From CAZOWL01 sp964583605 (GTDB lineage Bacteria > Pseudomonadota > Gammaproteobacteria > Chromatiales > Chromatiaceae): a DNA stretch of 27,958 nt. Shown piece after piece: positions 15,887 through 23,763 of this stretch. The number at the start of each line of letters is the position of its first letter. Within the stretch, counting starts at the first letter, position 1. The position numbers were made by a program, and so were the translations under genes. The notes beneath the pieces were generated by a model, which saw only the letters and a program-made list of their open reading frames with translations, did no database searches and was not told where the DNA came from. Where the stretch lies: NCBI GenBank assembly GCA_964583605.1, contig CAZOWL010000059.1:1-27958 (forward strand), in the 5' to 3' direction.

Positions 15887-17575
15887 TTATGTTCCGGGCC
15901 GGCGAACGGGGTTGGAGGCCTCCATGCGGGAGGCACCGTCGAGCAACAAGAAGAACGACGGCTCGAGCGCGAGGCCTTGGACTCCCTCTCGGGCGACCAG
16001 GTTCTGGCGCCAGCTGGCGACGACGACCCAAGGGGCATCGGCGTGGACTCGGCGGGCGAGCTCGTGGTAGAGGCGTGCGCGCTCGGGGCGCTCGGTGGCG
16101 CGGCGGGCCTGCTCGATCAGACGATCGACCTCTGGGCTGCAGTACCAGCCCGAGTTGAAGCCGCCGTGTCTCGGGGTGGCGTCGCAGCGCAGCGCGAGAT
16201 ACGGCAGCGTGTCCGGATCGTTCGTCATCCAGGCCATCTCGGCCATGTCGGCCTCGGCGTCGAGTCCCTTGTTGACGCGGGCGAGGTACGCATTCCATTC
16301 ATAGCTTTCGATGTGGACCTTGATGCCGATCTCGGCCAGGTCGCCCTGGATGGCTGTCGCCATCGCCAGCGGGGCCAGCATCCCTGAGCCGCCGCGGGGC
16401 ACCAGGAGCGTCAGCTCGAGCCCGGCGGCATGGCCGGCCTCGGCAAGCAACGCGCGGGCCGCTTCGGGGTCGTGTCGATAGGGCTCGAGCGCCGGGGGGA
16501 ATGCCCATTCGAAGGCCCTCGGCACCGGCCCAGCGGCGACCTCGGCCGTGCCGCGCAGGACGTCTTTGACAAGAGCCTTCTTGTCGACGGCCAGGTTCAC
16601 GGCGCGGCGGAGGCGCACATCGGCAAATGCGCCGTCGCGCGTGTTCAGGATCAGGAACCAGAGGTGCGGGCCCGTTGCCTCGAGGACCTGGAAATCAGGG
16701 CGGTCGCGAAATGCGGCGACATTGTCCGGCGACAGCTCCAAGGCGAGGTCGACACCGCCGGCGAGGAGCTCGGCGATACGGGTCATCGGGTCCGTGATCG
16801 GGCGGAAGATCAGCCGCTCGATCGGCGCGCGTTCCTCGAGACCGGATGCCTCCCGGTGCGCATGGCCATGATAGCCCGCAAAGCGTTGCAGCCGCACGCG
16901 CTCGCCGGGTCGCCAATCGACGAAGCGAAACGGCCCGGTGCCGCTCGGATGGCGGCCGACGCGATCGCCCCAACGGCGGACGGCGGCCGGTGAGAGGATG
17001 AATCCGGCCGGATAGGCCAGATTGGACAGGAAGGGGGCAAAGGGCTCATCGAGCTCGAAGCGCACCGTCAATGCGCCGAGGACCTCAATCCGCGTGATGG
17101 CCTCGAAAAAGAACGCGAGCGGGAAGGGCCCCGTGTCGTGGTAGGGATGCTGGGGGTCGAGCAGGCGCTCGAAGTTGAAGCGCACCGCCTCGGCGTCCAG
17201 GGCCGAGCCATCGTGGAAGCGCACGCCCGGCTTGAGCCGGAATGTGTAGGTGCGGCCGTCGTCGGACACCGACCAGGATTCGGCCAGTCCCGGTGCCGGC
17301 TCCAGCGTGCCAGGCCGGTAGCGGACCAGGCCCTCGAAGACATTGACTTGGATGCGTAAGTCGTTCAGGGCCGTGGTGACGTGCGGGTCCAGCGCACGCG
17401 GCTCGGCGACCTGGGCGACGACGAGCGTATCGGCGGGAGGCTCCAGCGGAGCACAGCCTGTAGCGCCCAGCAACGCGCCGAGGAGAACGGCGATCCGGGT
17501 GATCGCGCGCGGGGCCAGCGCTAGCGCACGCTTCTTGGGCCGCCGCGCCGATGAGGACTCACGGCTCGTTGTCAC
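15887..17575 (-). CDS. ABC transporter substrate-binding lipoprotein (SBP family 5, peptide/nickel)
   Basis: About 562 residues. After a basic N-terminus, a hydrophobic stretch ends in LGATGC with Cys41 as the probable lipidated residue, so the protein should be anchored in the inner membrane facing the periplasm. The mature part begins DTLVVAQVAEPRALDPH and contains VFEGLVRYRPGT, ESWSVSDDGRTYTFRLKPGVRFHDG, the signature of SBP family 5 (DppA/OppA/NikA). GTGPFRFVDWRPG and LRRAVNLAVDKKAL are further family segments. The start is taken as GTG at 17575, overlapping the preceding gene by 17 bp. The frame is open further upstream to 17968, but that part is the shadow of the preceding gene. It delivers substrate to the DppB/DppCD/DppF-like proteins downstream. 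Confidence 0.92.
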   Translation of the reverse strand: MTTSRESSSARRPKKRALALAPRAITRIAVLLGALLGATGCAPLEPPADTLVVAQVAEPRALDPHVTTALNDLRIQVNVFEGLVRYRPGTLEPAPGLAESWSVSDDGRTYTFRLKPGVRFHDGSALDAEAVRFNFERLLDPQHPYHDTGPFPLAFFFEAITRIEVLGALTVRFELDEPFAPFLSNLAYPAGFILSPAAVRRWGDRVGRHPSGTGPFRFVDWRPGERVRLQRFAGYHGHAHREASGLEERAPIERLIFRPITDPMTRIAELLAGGVDLALELSPDNVAAFRDRPDFQVLEATGPHLWFLILNTRDGAFADVRLRRAVNLAVDKKALVKDVLRGTAEVAAGPVPRAFEWAFPPALEPYRHDPEAARALLAEAGHAAGLELTLLVPRGGSGMLAPLAMATAIQGDLAEIGIKVHIESYEWNAYLARVNKGLDAEADMAEMAWMTNDPDTLPYLALRCDATPRHGGFNSGWYCSPEVDRLIEQARRATERPERARLYHELARRVHADAPWVVVASWRQNLVAREGVQGLALEPSFFLLLDGASRMEASNPVRRPGT

Positions 17576-18056
17576 CCAGGCCAAGCGCTTCCCTGAGCGC
17601 CGCGGCGCTGTCGAAGTACCGAACCTCGTCGATGCGGCCGTCCTCGAGGCGCAGCCAGGTGACCTGATCCTCGCGGCGGGGCCAGTCCTGCGTCTGCTCG
17701 GCCTCCTCGCCGAGCAGGATCGGGTAAGGGCGCTCGCGGAGCTTCGGCAGCGCGAACAGGCTCGTGATGATGCCCGGCATGCCGCTGATGTCGGCCAGAT
17801 AGCGGATGTCACGGGCAGCCAGTGAGTCGGCGTCCTGGTCTTCCAGCGCCTCGGTGACGAGCTCTCCGGCGGCGCGATCGGGGGCAAAGAGCAGGATCCG
17901 TGTGCCATCAGGGATGGTCTGCGCCTGCTCGTGCTGATCGCGCAGCTCCAGCGTCGGTAGCCTGTCACCGGGCCCGAACTCGGCCCGTGCAGGGATCGCG
18001 GAGAGCGCGGACAGAGCGAGCGAGAGCGATGCGCCGAGCAGCATAAATCGCTTCAC
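17559..18056 (-). CDS. Periplasmic thioredoxin-fold protein of unknown function
   Basis: 165 residues with a clear signal peptide (about 1-25, ending IPARA). The mature start FGPGDRLPTLELRDQHEQAQTI resembles the opening of thioredoxin/peroxiredoxin-like domains, as in the YtfJ-type family. However, there is no CxxC and no cysteine at all in the mature part, so redox catalysis is unlikely. Homologues are often mislabelled FAD/FMN-containing dehydrogenase; no flavin motif is visible. The GTG start at 18056 has GGAGG five bases upstream. It sits 33 bp after glgX and overlaps the lipoprotein gene, so it is probably co-transcribed with both. Confidence 0.65.
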   Translation of the reverse strand: MKRFMLLGASLSLALSALSAIPARAEFGPGDRLPTLELRDQHEQAQTIPDGTRILLFAPDRAAGELVTEALEDQDADSLAARDIRYLADISGMPGIITSLFALPKLRERPYPILLGEEAEQTQDWPRREDQVTWLRLEDGRIDEVRYFDSAAALREALGLGDNEP

Positions 18057-18089
18057 AGGAACCTCCAGTCAGGTCGCTTTTCGGGTCGA

Positions 18090-20177
18090 TTAAACGGAAA
18101 CATTGGGTCGTGCCTCGAGCACCGCCACACTGCGGGCGTGGACCGGATAACGGTCGCCATCGAGCGCGCGCTGGTTGGGCGGTGGAATCGGAAGCGGCTG
18201 ATTGTGGGTGTCGACCACCAGATGCCATCGCTGCCCGGGGATCGTCGGTACGGCGAACGCAAGCTCGGCATCGGACATGTTCACCATGACGTGCAGCGGC
18301 GCTTCCTCCTCGGTCGTGCCCGCCAGCGTGAAGGCGAGCGTCTGGGCTTCAGCATCGCGCCACGGGGGAGCCTCGAGCTCTTGTCCGTGCCATTGCATGT
18401 CCGGCAGGGTTTGCCCTTCCGCTGGTGCACCGGTCAAGAAGCGCGCGCGCCGCAGGCTCGGATGCCGGCGGCGCAGCGCGATCATCCCGCGCACGAAATC
18501 GAGCATGTCCCGGTTTCGCTCGAGCAGGCCCCAGTCGAGCCAGGAGATCTCGTTATTCTGACAATAGGTGTTGTTGTTGCCGGCCTTCGAGCGGAGGACT
18601 TCGTCGCCACTCAGCAGCATCGGTACGCCCTGGCTGAGCATCAGGATGGCGAAAAAGTTCATCGCTTGGCGTCGCCTCAGCGCCAGGATCTCTGCGTCAT
18701 CGGTCGGGCCCTCGACACCGCAGTTCCAGCTCAGGTTGTGGTCATGCCCGTCCCGATCGTCTTCGCCATTGGCCAGGTTATGCTTCTTATCGTAGCTCAC
18801 GAGGTCATGCAGGCTGAAGCCGTCGTGGCAGGTGATGAAGTTGACGGAATTGCACGGGAGTCGGCCGCGGTGCTGGTAGAGATCGCTGCTCCCAGCCATG
18901 CGCGTCGCGACCTCAGAGATCAATCCTTTCTCGCCGCGTACGAAGCTCCGAATCAGGTCGCGGTAGCGGCCATTCCACTCGGCCCAGCGAAAGCCAGGGA
19001 AATCGCCTACCTGGTAGAGGCCGGCGGCGTCCCAGGCCTCGGCGATCAGGTGGGTGTGGGCTAGGGTCGGTGTCAGCTCGGTGCTCCACAGAACGGGGGC
19101 GTGGTACTGAGGGCGGCCGTCTTCGCCGCGGGCCAGCGCGCTGGCCAGATCGAAGCGGAAGCCATCCACATGCATGCTGCGCACCCAATAGAGCAGGCAG
19201 TCGAGCAGATAACGCGTGACGATCGGGTGATTACAATTGACCGTGTTGCCACAGCCAGTGTAATCCCGGTAGCGACGCTTATCGAGGAAATCCAAGTGGT
19301 AGTAGGTCTCGTTGCTGAGCCCCTTGAAGCTGATGGTTGGCCCATCGGCGCCGCCTTCTGAGGTGTGGTTGAAGACGACATCGAGGATCACCCCAATCCC
19401 AGCCGAGTGCAGCGCGCGAACCATGTCGCGGCACTCGTCGCGTGCCCGTGACGGATCGACGCTGTAGCCAGGATGTGGGGCAAAGAAGCTGTGTGTGCTG
19501 TAGCCCCAGTAGTTCTCGAGCCCCAGGGCGGCCGTGTGTGGCGGCACGTCCTGGGCATCGAAGGCCATCACCGGCATCAGCTCCACGTGGGTGATCCCGA
19601 GCGACTGGAGGTAGGGAATCTTATCGATCAGACCGAGGAATGTGCCGGGGTGCTTCACACCGGAGGACGGATGGCGGGTGAAGCCGCCGATATGCATCTC
19701 GTAGATGACGGCGTCCTGCAGCGGGAGGCGCAGCGGTTTGTCGTCGCCCCAGTCGTAGCTGTCGCGCACCGCTTGGGCGCGCATGGACGTGGCCAGGTTA
19801 TCCCCGCGAGGACAGGCCTTGCCGCGCTCCCAGAGTCTGTCGGTGACCGTTGTGCACCAAGGGTCGAGCAAGATCTTGTCGGGGTCGAAGCGACAGCCGG
19901 TGTGCTCCGTATCCCGCGGTCCATCGGCGCGCCAGGCGTAGAAAGTCCCGCCGGGCAGTCCCTCGACCAGCACATGCCAGAAGAAGAAGGTGCGGTGAGT
20001 AGCAGGATCGAGCGAGATGATCTGGAACGGCGTCAGGCTGTCTTCGCGCTCGAACAGTAACAGCTCCACGCGCGTGGCATGTCGTGAGAACACGCAGAAG
20101 TTGACGCCGTCGTCCGTAAACACTGCGCCGGCACGGTTCCAGTTGCCCGGAGTTGTCGAATAGCTGCGCGCCGCCAT
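18090..20177 (-). CDS. glgX: Glycogen debranching enzyme GlgX (GH13)
   Basis: 695-residue isoamylase-type debranching enzyme that hydrolyses alpha-1,6 branches of glycogen (limit dextrin) in the cytoplasm. An N-terminal CBM48/isoamylase domain (about 10-110; GVNFCVFSRHATRVELLLF) precedes the GH13 barrel. Catalytic residues are visible: nucleophile D343 in DGFRFDLAS, acid/base E380 in AEAWD and D452 in TCHDG. DVVFNHTSEG is GH13 region I, and NNNTYCQNNEISWLDW is typical of GlgX. The start has AAGGAG five bases upstream. No other glg genes are in the window. Glycogen storage is usual in purple sulfur bacteria. The gene diverges from bchG and may lead the leftward operon. Confidence 0.95.
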   Translation of the reverse strand: MAARSYSTTPGNWNRAGAVFTDDGVNFCVFSRHATRVELLLFEREDSLTPFQIISLDPATHRTFFFWHVLVEGLPGGTFYAWRADGPRDTEHTGCRFDPDKILLDPWCTTVTDRLWERGKACPRGDNLATSMRAQAVRDSYDWGDDKPLRLPLQDAVIYEMHIGGFTRHPSSGVKHPGTFLGLIDKIPYLQSLGITHVELMPVMAFDAQDVPPHTAALGLENYWGYSTHSFFAPHPGYSVDPSRARDECRDMVRALHSAGIGVILDVVFNHTSEGGADGPTISFKGLSNETYYHLDFLDKRRYRDYTGCGNTVNCNHPIVTRYLLDCLLYWVRSMHVDGFRFDLASALARGEDGRPQYHAPVLWSTELTPTLAHTHLIAEAWDAAGLYQVGDFPGFRWAEWNGRYRDLIRSFVRGEKGLISEVATRMAGSSDLYQHRGRLPCNSVNFITCHDGFSLHDLVSYDKKHNLANGEDDRDGHDHNLSWNCGVEGPTDDAEILALRRRQAMNFFAILMLSQGVPMLLSGDEVLRSKAGNNNTYCQNNEISWLDWGLLERNRDMLDFVRGMIALRRRHPSLRRARFLTGAPAEGQTLPDMQWHGQELEAPPWRDAEAQTLAFTLAGTTEEEAPLHVMVNMSDAELAFAVPTIPGQRWHLVVDTHNQPLPIPPPNQRALDGDRYPVHARSVAVLEARPNVSV

Positions 20178-20329
20178 CGCCGCTCCTTATTGTTGTGTTG
20201 GCCTCTTTATGAGATGGCCGAGTGGTGGCGTCTCGCACGGGATGTGCCGAGCTCGCCGGCCTCTTATCGCGTCTGTGTAGACAAGTTAGTCCAACACCAC
20301 CGCCGGGCCCAAGCCTTTTCTGATTCGGG

Positions 20330-20371
20330 TGTAACTTTGAGTTGACGATAGGGAAGGCAGACAGGTAACTT
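20330..20371 (+). promoter_or_regulatory. Candidate bchG promoter with overlapping TGT-N12-ACG site
   Basis: TTGACG (20342-20347), 18-bp spacer and TAACTT (20366-20371) form a plausible sigma-70 promoter just before bchG. TGT (20330-332) and ACG (20345-347) are 12 bp apart, one mismatch from the TGT-N12-ACA site of CrtJ/PpsR, the aerobic repressor of bch genes in purple bacteria. The octamer GTAACTTT is repeated 34 bp apart (20331 and 20365). All of this is weak without comparison. Confidence 0.3.
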
Positions 20372-20378
20372 TCCGCCG

Positions 20379-21293
20379 ATGAATGAGCCCCTCGCGACAC
20401 CCGTCACCCCCGTGCGGCCGCCGAGCCTCTCGGCCTTCGTCGAAGTCCTGCACCCGATCACCTGGTTCCCGCCGATGTGGGCCTTCACATGCGGCATGGT
20501 GGCCTCCGGTGTCCCGTTCTCGGGGAACTGGTGGCTGGTGGCGATTGGCGTGATTCTCGCGGGGCCGCTCGCCTGCGGCAATAGTCAGGTCGTCAATGAT
20601 TGGTTCGACCGGCATGTCGATGCCATCAATGAGCCGGATCGACCGATCCCTTCCGGGCGCATCGCTGGCCGCTGGGGGTTGTACCTGTCGCTGATGATGA
20701 GTGGTTTGACGCTCCTCGTGGGCGCCTTCTTGGGCCCTTGGGTGTTCGGTGCGACCGCGCTGGGAGTCGCGCTGGCCTGGGCCTACAGCGCGCCGCCGCT
20801 GCGATTGAAGCGCAATGGCTGGTGGGGCAATACGGCCGTCGGCTTTACCTACGAGGGCCTCGCCTGGGTCACCGGCTCGGCGCTGATGCTGGGCGGCGCG
20901 ATGCCCAGCTGGCAGAGCCTCACGCTCGCTGGCCTCTACAGCATCGGCGCGCATGGCATCATGACCCTCAACGATTTCAAGTCGGTCGAGGGCGACCGCC
21001 AGCTCGGGCTGCGCTCGCTGCCGGTTCAGCTCGGTGTGAGTCGCGCGGCGCAGCTTGCCTGCGTCGTGATGGCGGCCCCACAGGTGGTCGTCGTCTCCCT
21101 GCTGTTGATCTGGGGGCACCCTTGGCACGCAGGCGGTGTCGTGTTGGTCTTGCTCGGCCAGCTCGCCGCCATGGTCCGGCTCCTGAAGCGGCCGCGTGAG
21201 CTCGCGCCCTGGTACAACGGGACCGGCGTGACCCTGTATGTCAGCGGCATGATGATCAGTGCCTGGGCTTTGCGCTCCGCGGCTATGGCCTGA
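20379..21293 (+). CDS. bchG: Bacteriochlorophyll synthase (bacteriochlorophyllide geranylgeranyl/phytyl transferase)
   Basis: 304-residue membrane prenyltransferase of the UbiA superfamily that esterifies bacteriochlorophyllide a with geranylgeranyl (or phytyl) pyrophosphate, the last assembly step of bacteriochlorophyll. The opening HPITWFPPMWAFTCGMVASG is the BchG/ChlG hallmark. The first Asp-rich motif NDWFDRHVDAINEPDRPI and the second NDFKSVEGDRQLGLRSLPV are both intact. About eight to nine hydrophobic helices follow. The ATG at 20379 has no Shine-Dalgarno sequence; the nearest AGG is 13 bp away. No later Met can serve, since the conserved domain begins by residue ~24. bchP follows 48 bp downstream. 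Confidence 0.95.
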   Translation: MNEPLATPVTPVRPPSLSAFVEVLHPITWFPPMWAFTCGMVASGVPFSGNWWLVAIGVILAGPLACGNSQVVNDWFDRHVDAINEPDRPIPSGRIAGRWGLYLSLMMSGLTLLVGAFLGPWVFGATALGVALAWAYSAPPLRLKRNGWWGNTAVGFTYEGLAWVTGSALMLGGAMPSWQSLTLAGLYSIGAHGIMTLNDFKSVEGDRQLGLRSLPVQLGVSRAAQLACVVMAAPQVVVVSLLLIWGHPWHAGGVVLVLLGQLAAMVRLLKRPRELAPWYNGTGVTLYVSGMMISAWALRSAAMA

Positions 21294-21341
21294 GCGGGCC
21301 CGTTCGAAACTCAGACAGGCCCGCCTGAGCGGGTGGTGAAT

Positions 21342-22541
21342 ATGACAGATGCGGTGACATACGATGCGGTAGTGGTCGGCGGGGGGCCGGCCGGGGCAAC
21401 GGCGGCGACAGAGCTGGCACGAGCGGGGCGAGAGGTGCTGATGCTCGATCGCGACGGGCGCATCAAGCCTTGCGGTGGGGCGATTCCGCCACGTCTGATG
21501 CGCGACTTCGCGATCCCGGAGTCCCTGCTGGCGGCGCGGATCACAAGCGCCAGGATGGTGTCACCGGCCGGCCGCTGCGTCGATATGCCGATCGACGGTG
21601 GCTATGTCGGCATGGTCGATCGCGATGTCTTCGACGAGTGGCTCCGCAAGCGTGCCGAGCAGAGCGGTGCCAAGCGGGTGTCCGGGACCTATGTGCGCCT
21701 GGATCGCGACGACCAAGGGCTGGCAACCATCTACTATCGTGCGAAGGGGCAGCCGCAGACGGCCGCGCTGAGCTCGGTGCGGGCGCGGACCGTGATCGGC
21801 GCCGATGGGGCGCGCTCGCAGGTGGGTCGACAATGCGTCCCCGGTGCCGCTGAGATCCCGAGCGTTAATGCCTATCATGAGATCCTACGCACGCCGGAGC
21901 TCGGCGGCGCAGACATCGAGCCGAGTCGCTGCGACGTCTACTACCAAGGGCGGCTCTCGCCGGACTTCTACGCCTGGGTCTTCCCCCACGGGGAGACCTT
22001 GAGCATCGGTGTGGGTACGGCCCAGAGCGGTTTCTCACTGCGCAATGCGGTGGCGGCGCTGCGCGCCGAAACCGGCTTGGCCGAGGTCGAGACCTTGCGG
22101 CGGGAGGGTGCCCCGCTGCCGCTGCGGCCTTTGTCGCGCTGGGATGACGGGCGCAATGTCGTCCTAGGCGGTGATGCGGCCGGCGTCGTGGCCCCCGCCT
22201 CAGGTGAAGGCATCTACTATGCGATGGTCGGCGGACAGCTGGCCGCCGAGGCCGTTTCCGCCTACTGCCGAACGGGTGATGTGCGCGAGCTGGCCCAGGC
22301 CCGGCGTCAGTTCATGAAGGCCCATGGGCGCGTCTTCCAGGTTCTGGGGTTGATGCAGCGCTTCTGGTACAACAGCGACAAGCGCCGTGAGCGCTTCGTG
22401 AGCCTGTGCCGCGACCCGGACATCCAGTACATCACCTGGGACGCGTACATGAACAAGCGCCTGGTCCGCGCCAAGCCTGCAGCCCATCTGCGTATCTTCT
22501 TCAAGGATCTCGCGCACCTCCTCGGCCTCGCCCGGGTCTAG
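21342..22541 (+). CDS. bchP: Geranylgeranyl reductase (bacteriochlorophyll side-chain)
   Basis: 399-residue FAD-dependent reductase that saturates three double bonds of the geranylgeranyl tail to phytyl, on bacteriochlorophyll or free geranylgeranyl-PP. The N-terminal Rossmann motif VVVGGGPAGATAATELARAG binds FAD. It is followed by RIKPCGGAIPP, typical of the ChlP/BchP group, a central VIGADGARSQVGR and the GDAAGVVAPASGEGIYYAM flavin-binding motif. FWYNSDKRRERFVSLCRD is characteristic of BchP. ATG 21342 (with GGTGG upstream) is preferred over the GTG at 21333. It is co-directional with bchG, with 8 bp to the small membrane gene that follows. The enzyme works with BchG at the membrane. Confidence 0.95.
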   Translation: MTDAVTYDAVVVGGGPAGATAATELARAGREVLMLDRDGRIKPCGGAIPPRLMRDFAIPESLLAARITSARMVSPAGRCVDMPIDGGYVGMVDRDVFDEWLRKRAEQSGAKRVSGTYVRLDRDDQGLATIYYRAKGQPQTAALSSVRARTVIGADGARSQVGRQCVPGAAEIPSVNAYHEILRTPELGGADIEPSRCDVYYQGRLSPDFYAWVFPHGETLSIGVGTAQSGFSLRNAVAALRAETGLAEVETLRREGAPLPLRPLSRWDDGRNVVLGGDAAGVVAPASGEGIYYAMVGGQLAAEAVSAYCRTGDVRELAQARRQFMKAHGRVFQVLGLMQRFWYNSDKRRERFVSLCRDPDIQYITWDAYMNKRLVRAKPAAHLRIFFKDLAHLLGLARV

Positions 22542-22549
22542 TCGCGGTG

Positions 22550-22816
22550 ATGGCCGAGCTGTTCTATTCCGGCCTGATCCTCGACATCATCATCGGGCTC
22601 GTGTTCGTGGAGGGGGCCGCCCTGGTTGCCTACCACCGCCTGACGGGGCGCGGACCGACGCCACGCGACGCGCTGAGTAACCTCGCCGCCGGCCTCGCTC
22701 TGATGATCGCGGCCCGCGCGGCCTTGGTCGACGCCGATTGGCGATGGATCGCCCTATGGCTGCTCGCCGGACTGCTGGCCCATCTTTGGGACCTCGCCCA
22801 ACGCTGGCGTCGTTAG
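22550..22816 (+). CDS. Small three-helix membrane protein in the bchGP operon, unknown function
   Basis: 88 residues from ATG 22550, eight bases after the bchP stop, with GGTG just upstream as a weak ribosome site; the frame runs upstream inside bchP but only as a shadow. Three hydrophobic helices are seen (about 5-26, 41-59 and 64-83), with a conserved-looking loop HRLTGRGPTPRDALSNLAAG between the first and second and an Arg-rich C-terminus. I do not recognise a named family. Its position suggests a role near the inner-membrane pigment-assembly enzymes, for instance helping anchor BchP, but that is inference from context alone. Confidence 0.6.
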   Translation: MAELFYSGLILDIIIGLVFVEGAALVAYHRLTGRGPTPRDALSNLAAGLALMIAARAALVDADWRWIALWLLAGLLAHLWDLAQRWRR

Positions 22817-22829
22817 CAGCGCACGGGAC

Positions 22830-22979
22830 TCATCGCCCTTCCCGCGTCAGCGTAGGAACGGAGAACAGGTGCTGCAGGTCATCCTCGAGGTCACGCGGCT
22901 TGCTGTCGAGCAGCAGGGCCAACTCGTGCAGCGAGATCGAGCGTGCCTTGAGGATGTCGATGAGATCCTTGCGGAACAT
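22830..22979 (-). CDS. Short winged-helix/HTH protein, shortened COG3357-like regulator
   Basis: 49 residues: MFRKDLIDILKARSISLHEL followed by ALLLDSKPRDLEDDLQHLF. This matches the N-terminal HTH half of COG3357-type predicted regulators, which are normally about 90 residues and continue into a Cys4 zinc ribbon. Here the frame stops 13 residues after the HTH with no Cys pair, so the zinc-binding half is absent. The start ATG at 22979 has a strong GGGGAGG four bases upstream, so it may still be translated. Its 3' end lies 13 bp from the convergent membrane-protein gene. It could be a remnant or a minimal DNA-binding protein. Confidence 0.55.
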   Translation of the reverse strand: MFRKDLIDILKARSISLHELALLLDSKPRDLEDDLQHLFSVPTLTREGR

Positions 22980-23062
22980 TGGTCCTCCCCTTGCTCGAGT
23001 GTGACGCCGACACTGAGCCGTATTGGGCACTGCGCATCCCTGCCGATGGCCGCCGGTACGCG

Positions 23063-23662
23063 CTAGCGATACGAGCGCATCTGCCCGACCAGAACGCCCT
23101 GTATCTCGATGTCATCCGGGGCGAGCTCGATCGGCGCCATCCCGCTGTTCTCGGGGTAGAGGATTGTCCGTCCCCGCTCTTGCCGGATCCGCTTCAGTGT
23201 GACCTCCTCGCGCCGGATCAGGGCCACCACGATATCCCCGTCGCGGGCCGTCGTGCGCTGCTCGATCACCACATAGTCGCCGTCCAGGATACCGGCGTCG
23301 CACATGGAGTCGCCCCGCACCCTGAGGACGTAGCAGGGCCGATTCGTCCGCAGTTGCGGTGGCACCTGAATGGTCTCTGGCTGCGGTACGGCCTCGATGG
23401 GTCTCCCGGCGGCGATCGTCCCGAGCAACGGTATGCCGTCATCAGCTATGGCCTCCGGGACGAGCCGTATGCCGCGGTGCTGCCCGTCCAACGGCTCCAC
23501 GAAGCCCGCCGCCACCAGGGCCTGGACATGCCTGTGCAACGAGCCCCGAGAACGCAGCCCCAGCATGGCGCAAAGCTCGTCCAGGGTCGGCGCGTGCTCG
23601 AAGTCCTGCGCCTTGTCCCGCAGAAAGGCGAGGATCTCCTGTTGGCGGCGTGTCAGTCGCAT
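23063..23662 (-). CDS. lexA: LexA-family SOS repressor
   Basis: 199-residue LexA. The winged-helix DNA-binding domain (1-68; LTRRQQEILAFLRDK, GLRSRGSLHRHVQALVAAG) is followed by the S24 self-cleavage domain. The Ala85-Gly86 cleavage site lies in GTIAAGRP, with nucleophile Ser119 in RGDSM and Lys157 in EVTLKRI, almost the same positions as in E. coli LexA. Recognition-helix residues differ from the E. coli type, in line with a different operator. The start is taken at ATG 23662. A GTG at 23683 is in frame with GGAG two bases away, but it would sit on the predicted transcription start. It diverges from an HTH-less S24 gene across an operator-like site. Confidence 0.92.
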   Translation of the reverse strand: MRLTRRQQEILAFLRDKAQDFEHAPTLDELCAMLGLRSRGSLHRHVQALVAAGFVEPLDGQHRGIRLVPEAIADDGIPLLGTIAAGRPIEAVPQPETIQVPPQLRTNRPCYVLRVRGDSMCDAGILDGDYVVIEQRTTARDGDIVVALIRREEVTLKRIRQERGRTILYPENSGMAPIELAPDDIEIQGVLVGQMRSYR

Positions 23663-23690
23663 AGGCGCAATATCTTCTGTCACTTCTCCA

Positions 23691-23733
23691 ATTCTATGCT
23701 ACTCTGTGTAAGAACAAATCGAGAACATAGTTC
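23691..23733. promoter_or_regulatory. LexA-type operator and lexA promoter in the divergent intergenic region
   Basis: GAAC (23712-715), seven bases, GAAC (23723-726), three bases, GTTC (23730-733). GAAC-N7-GAAC is the reverse of GTTC-N7-GTTC, the LexA box known from alphaproteobacteria. On the minus strand TTGTTC, inside the first GAAC, is followed 15 bp later by TAGAAT (23691-23696), a candidate lexA promoter. The site therefore covers its -35. For the plus-strand gene TATGCT (23695-23700) could be a -10. Binding would repress both genes. Confidence 0.55.
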
Positions 23734-23763
23734 CTTCCCACGCCACCGATGCCGGAGGCCACT

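Noticed and set aside
17576..17968. Upstream extension of the substrate-binding lipoprotein
   Set aside because: It overlaps the thioredoxin-fold gene in another frame and would place ~130 low-complexity residues before the lipoprotein signal.
18138..19064. 308-codon plus-strand frame opposite glgX
   Set aside because: Shadow of glgX, whose catalytic motifs are intact.
20286..21128. 280-codon minus-strand frame opposite bchG
   Set aside because: Antisense shadow of bchG with His/Gln/Arg-rich composition.
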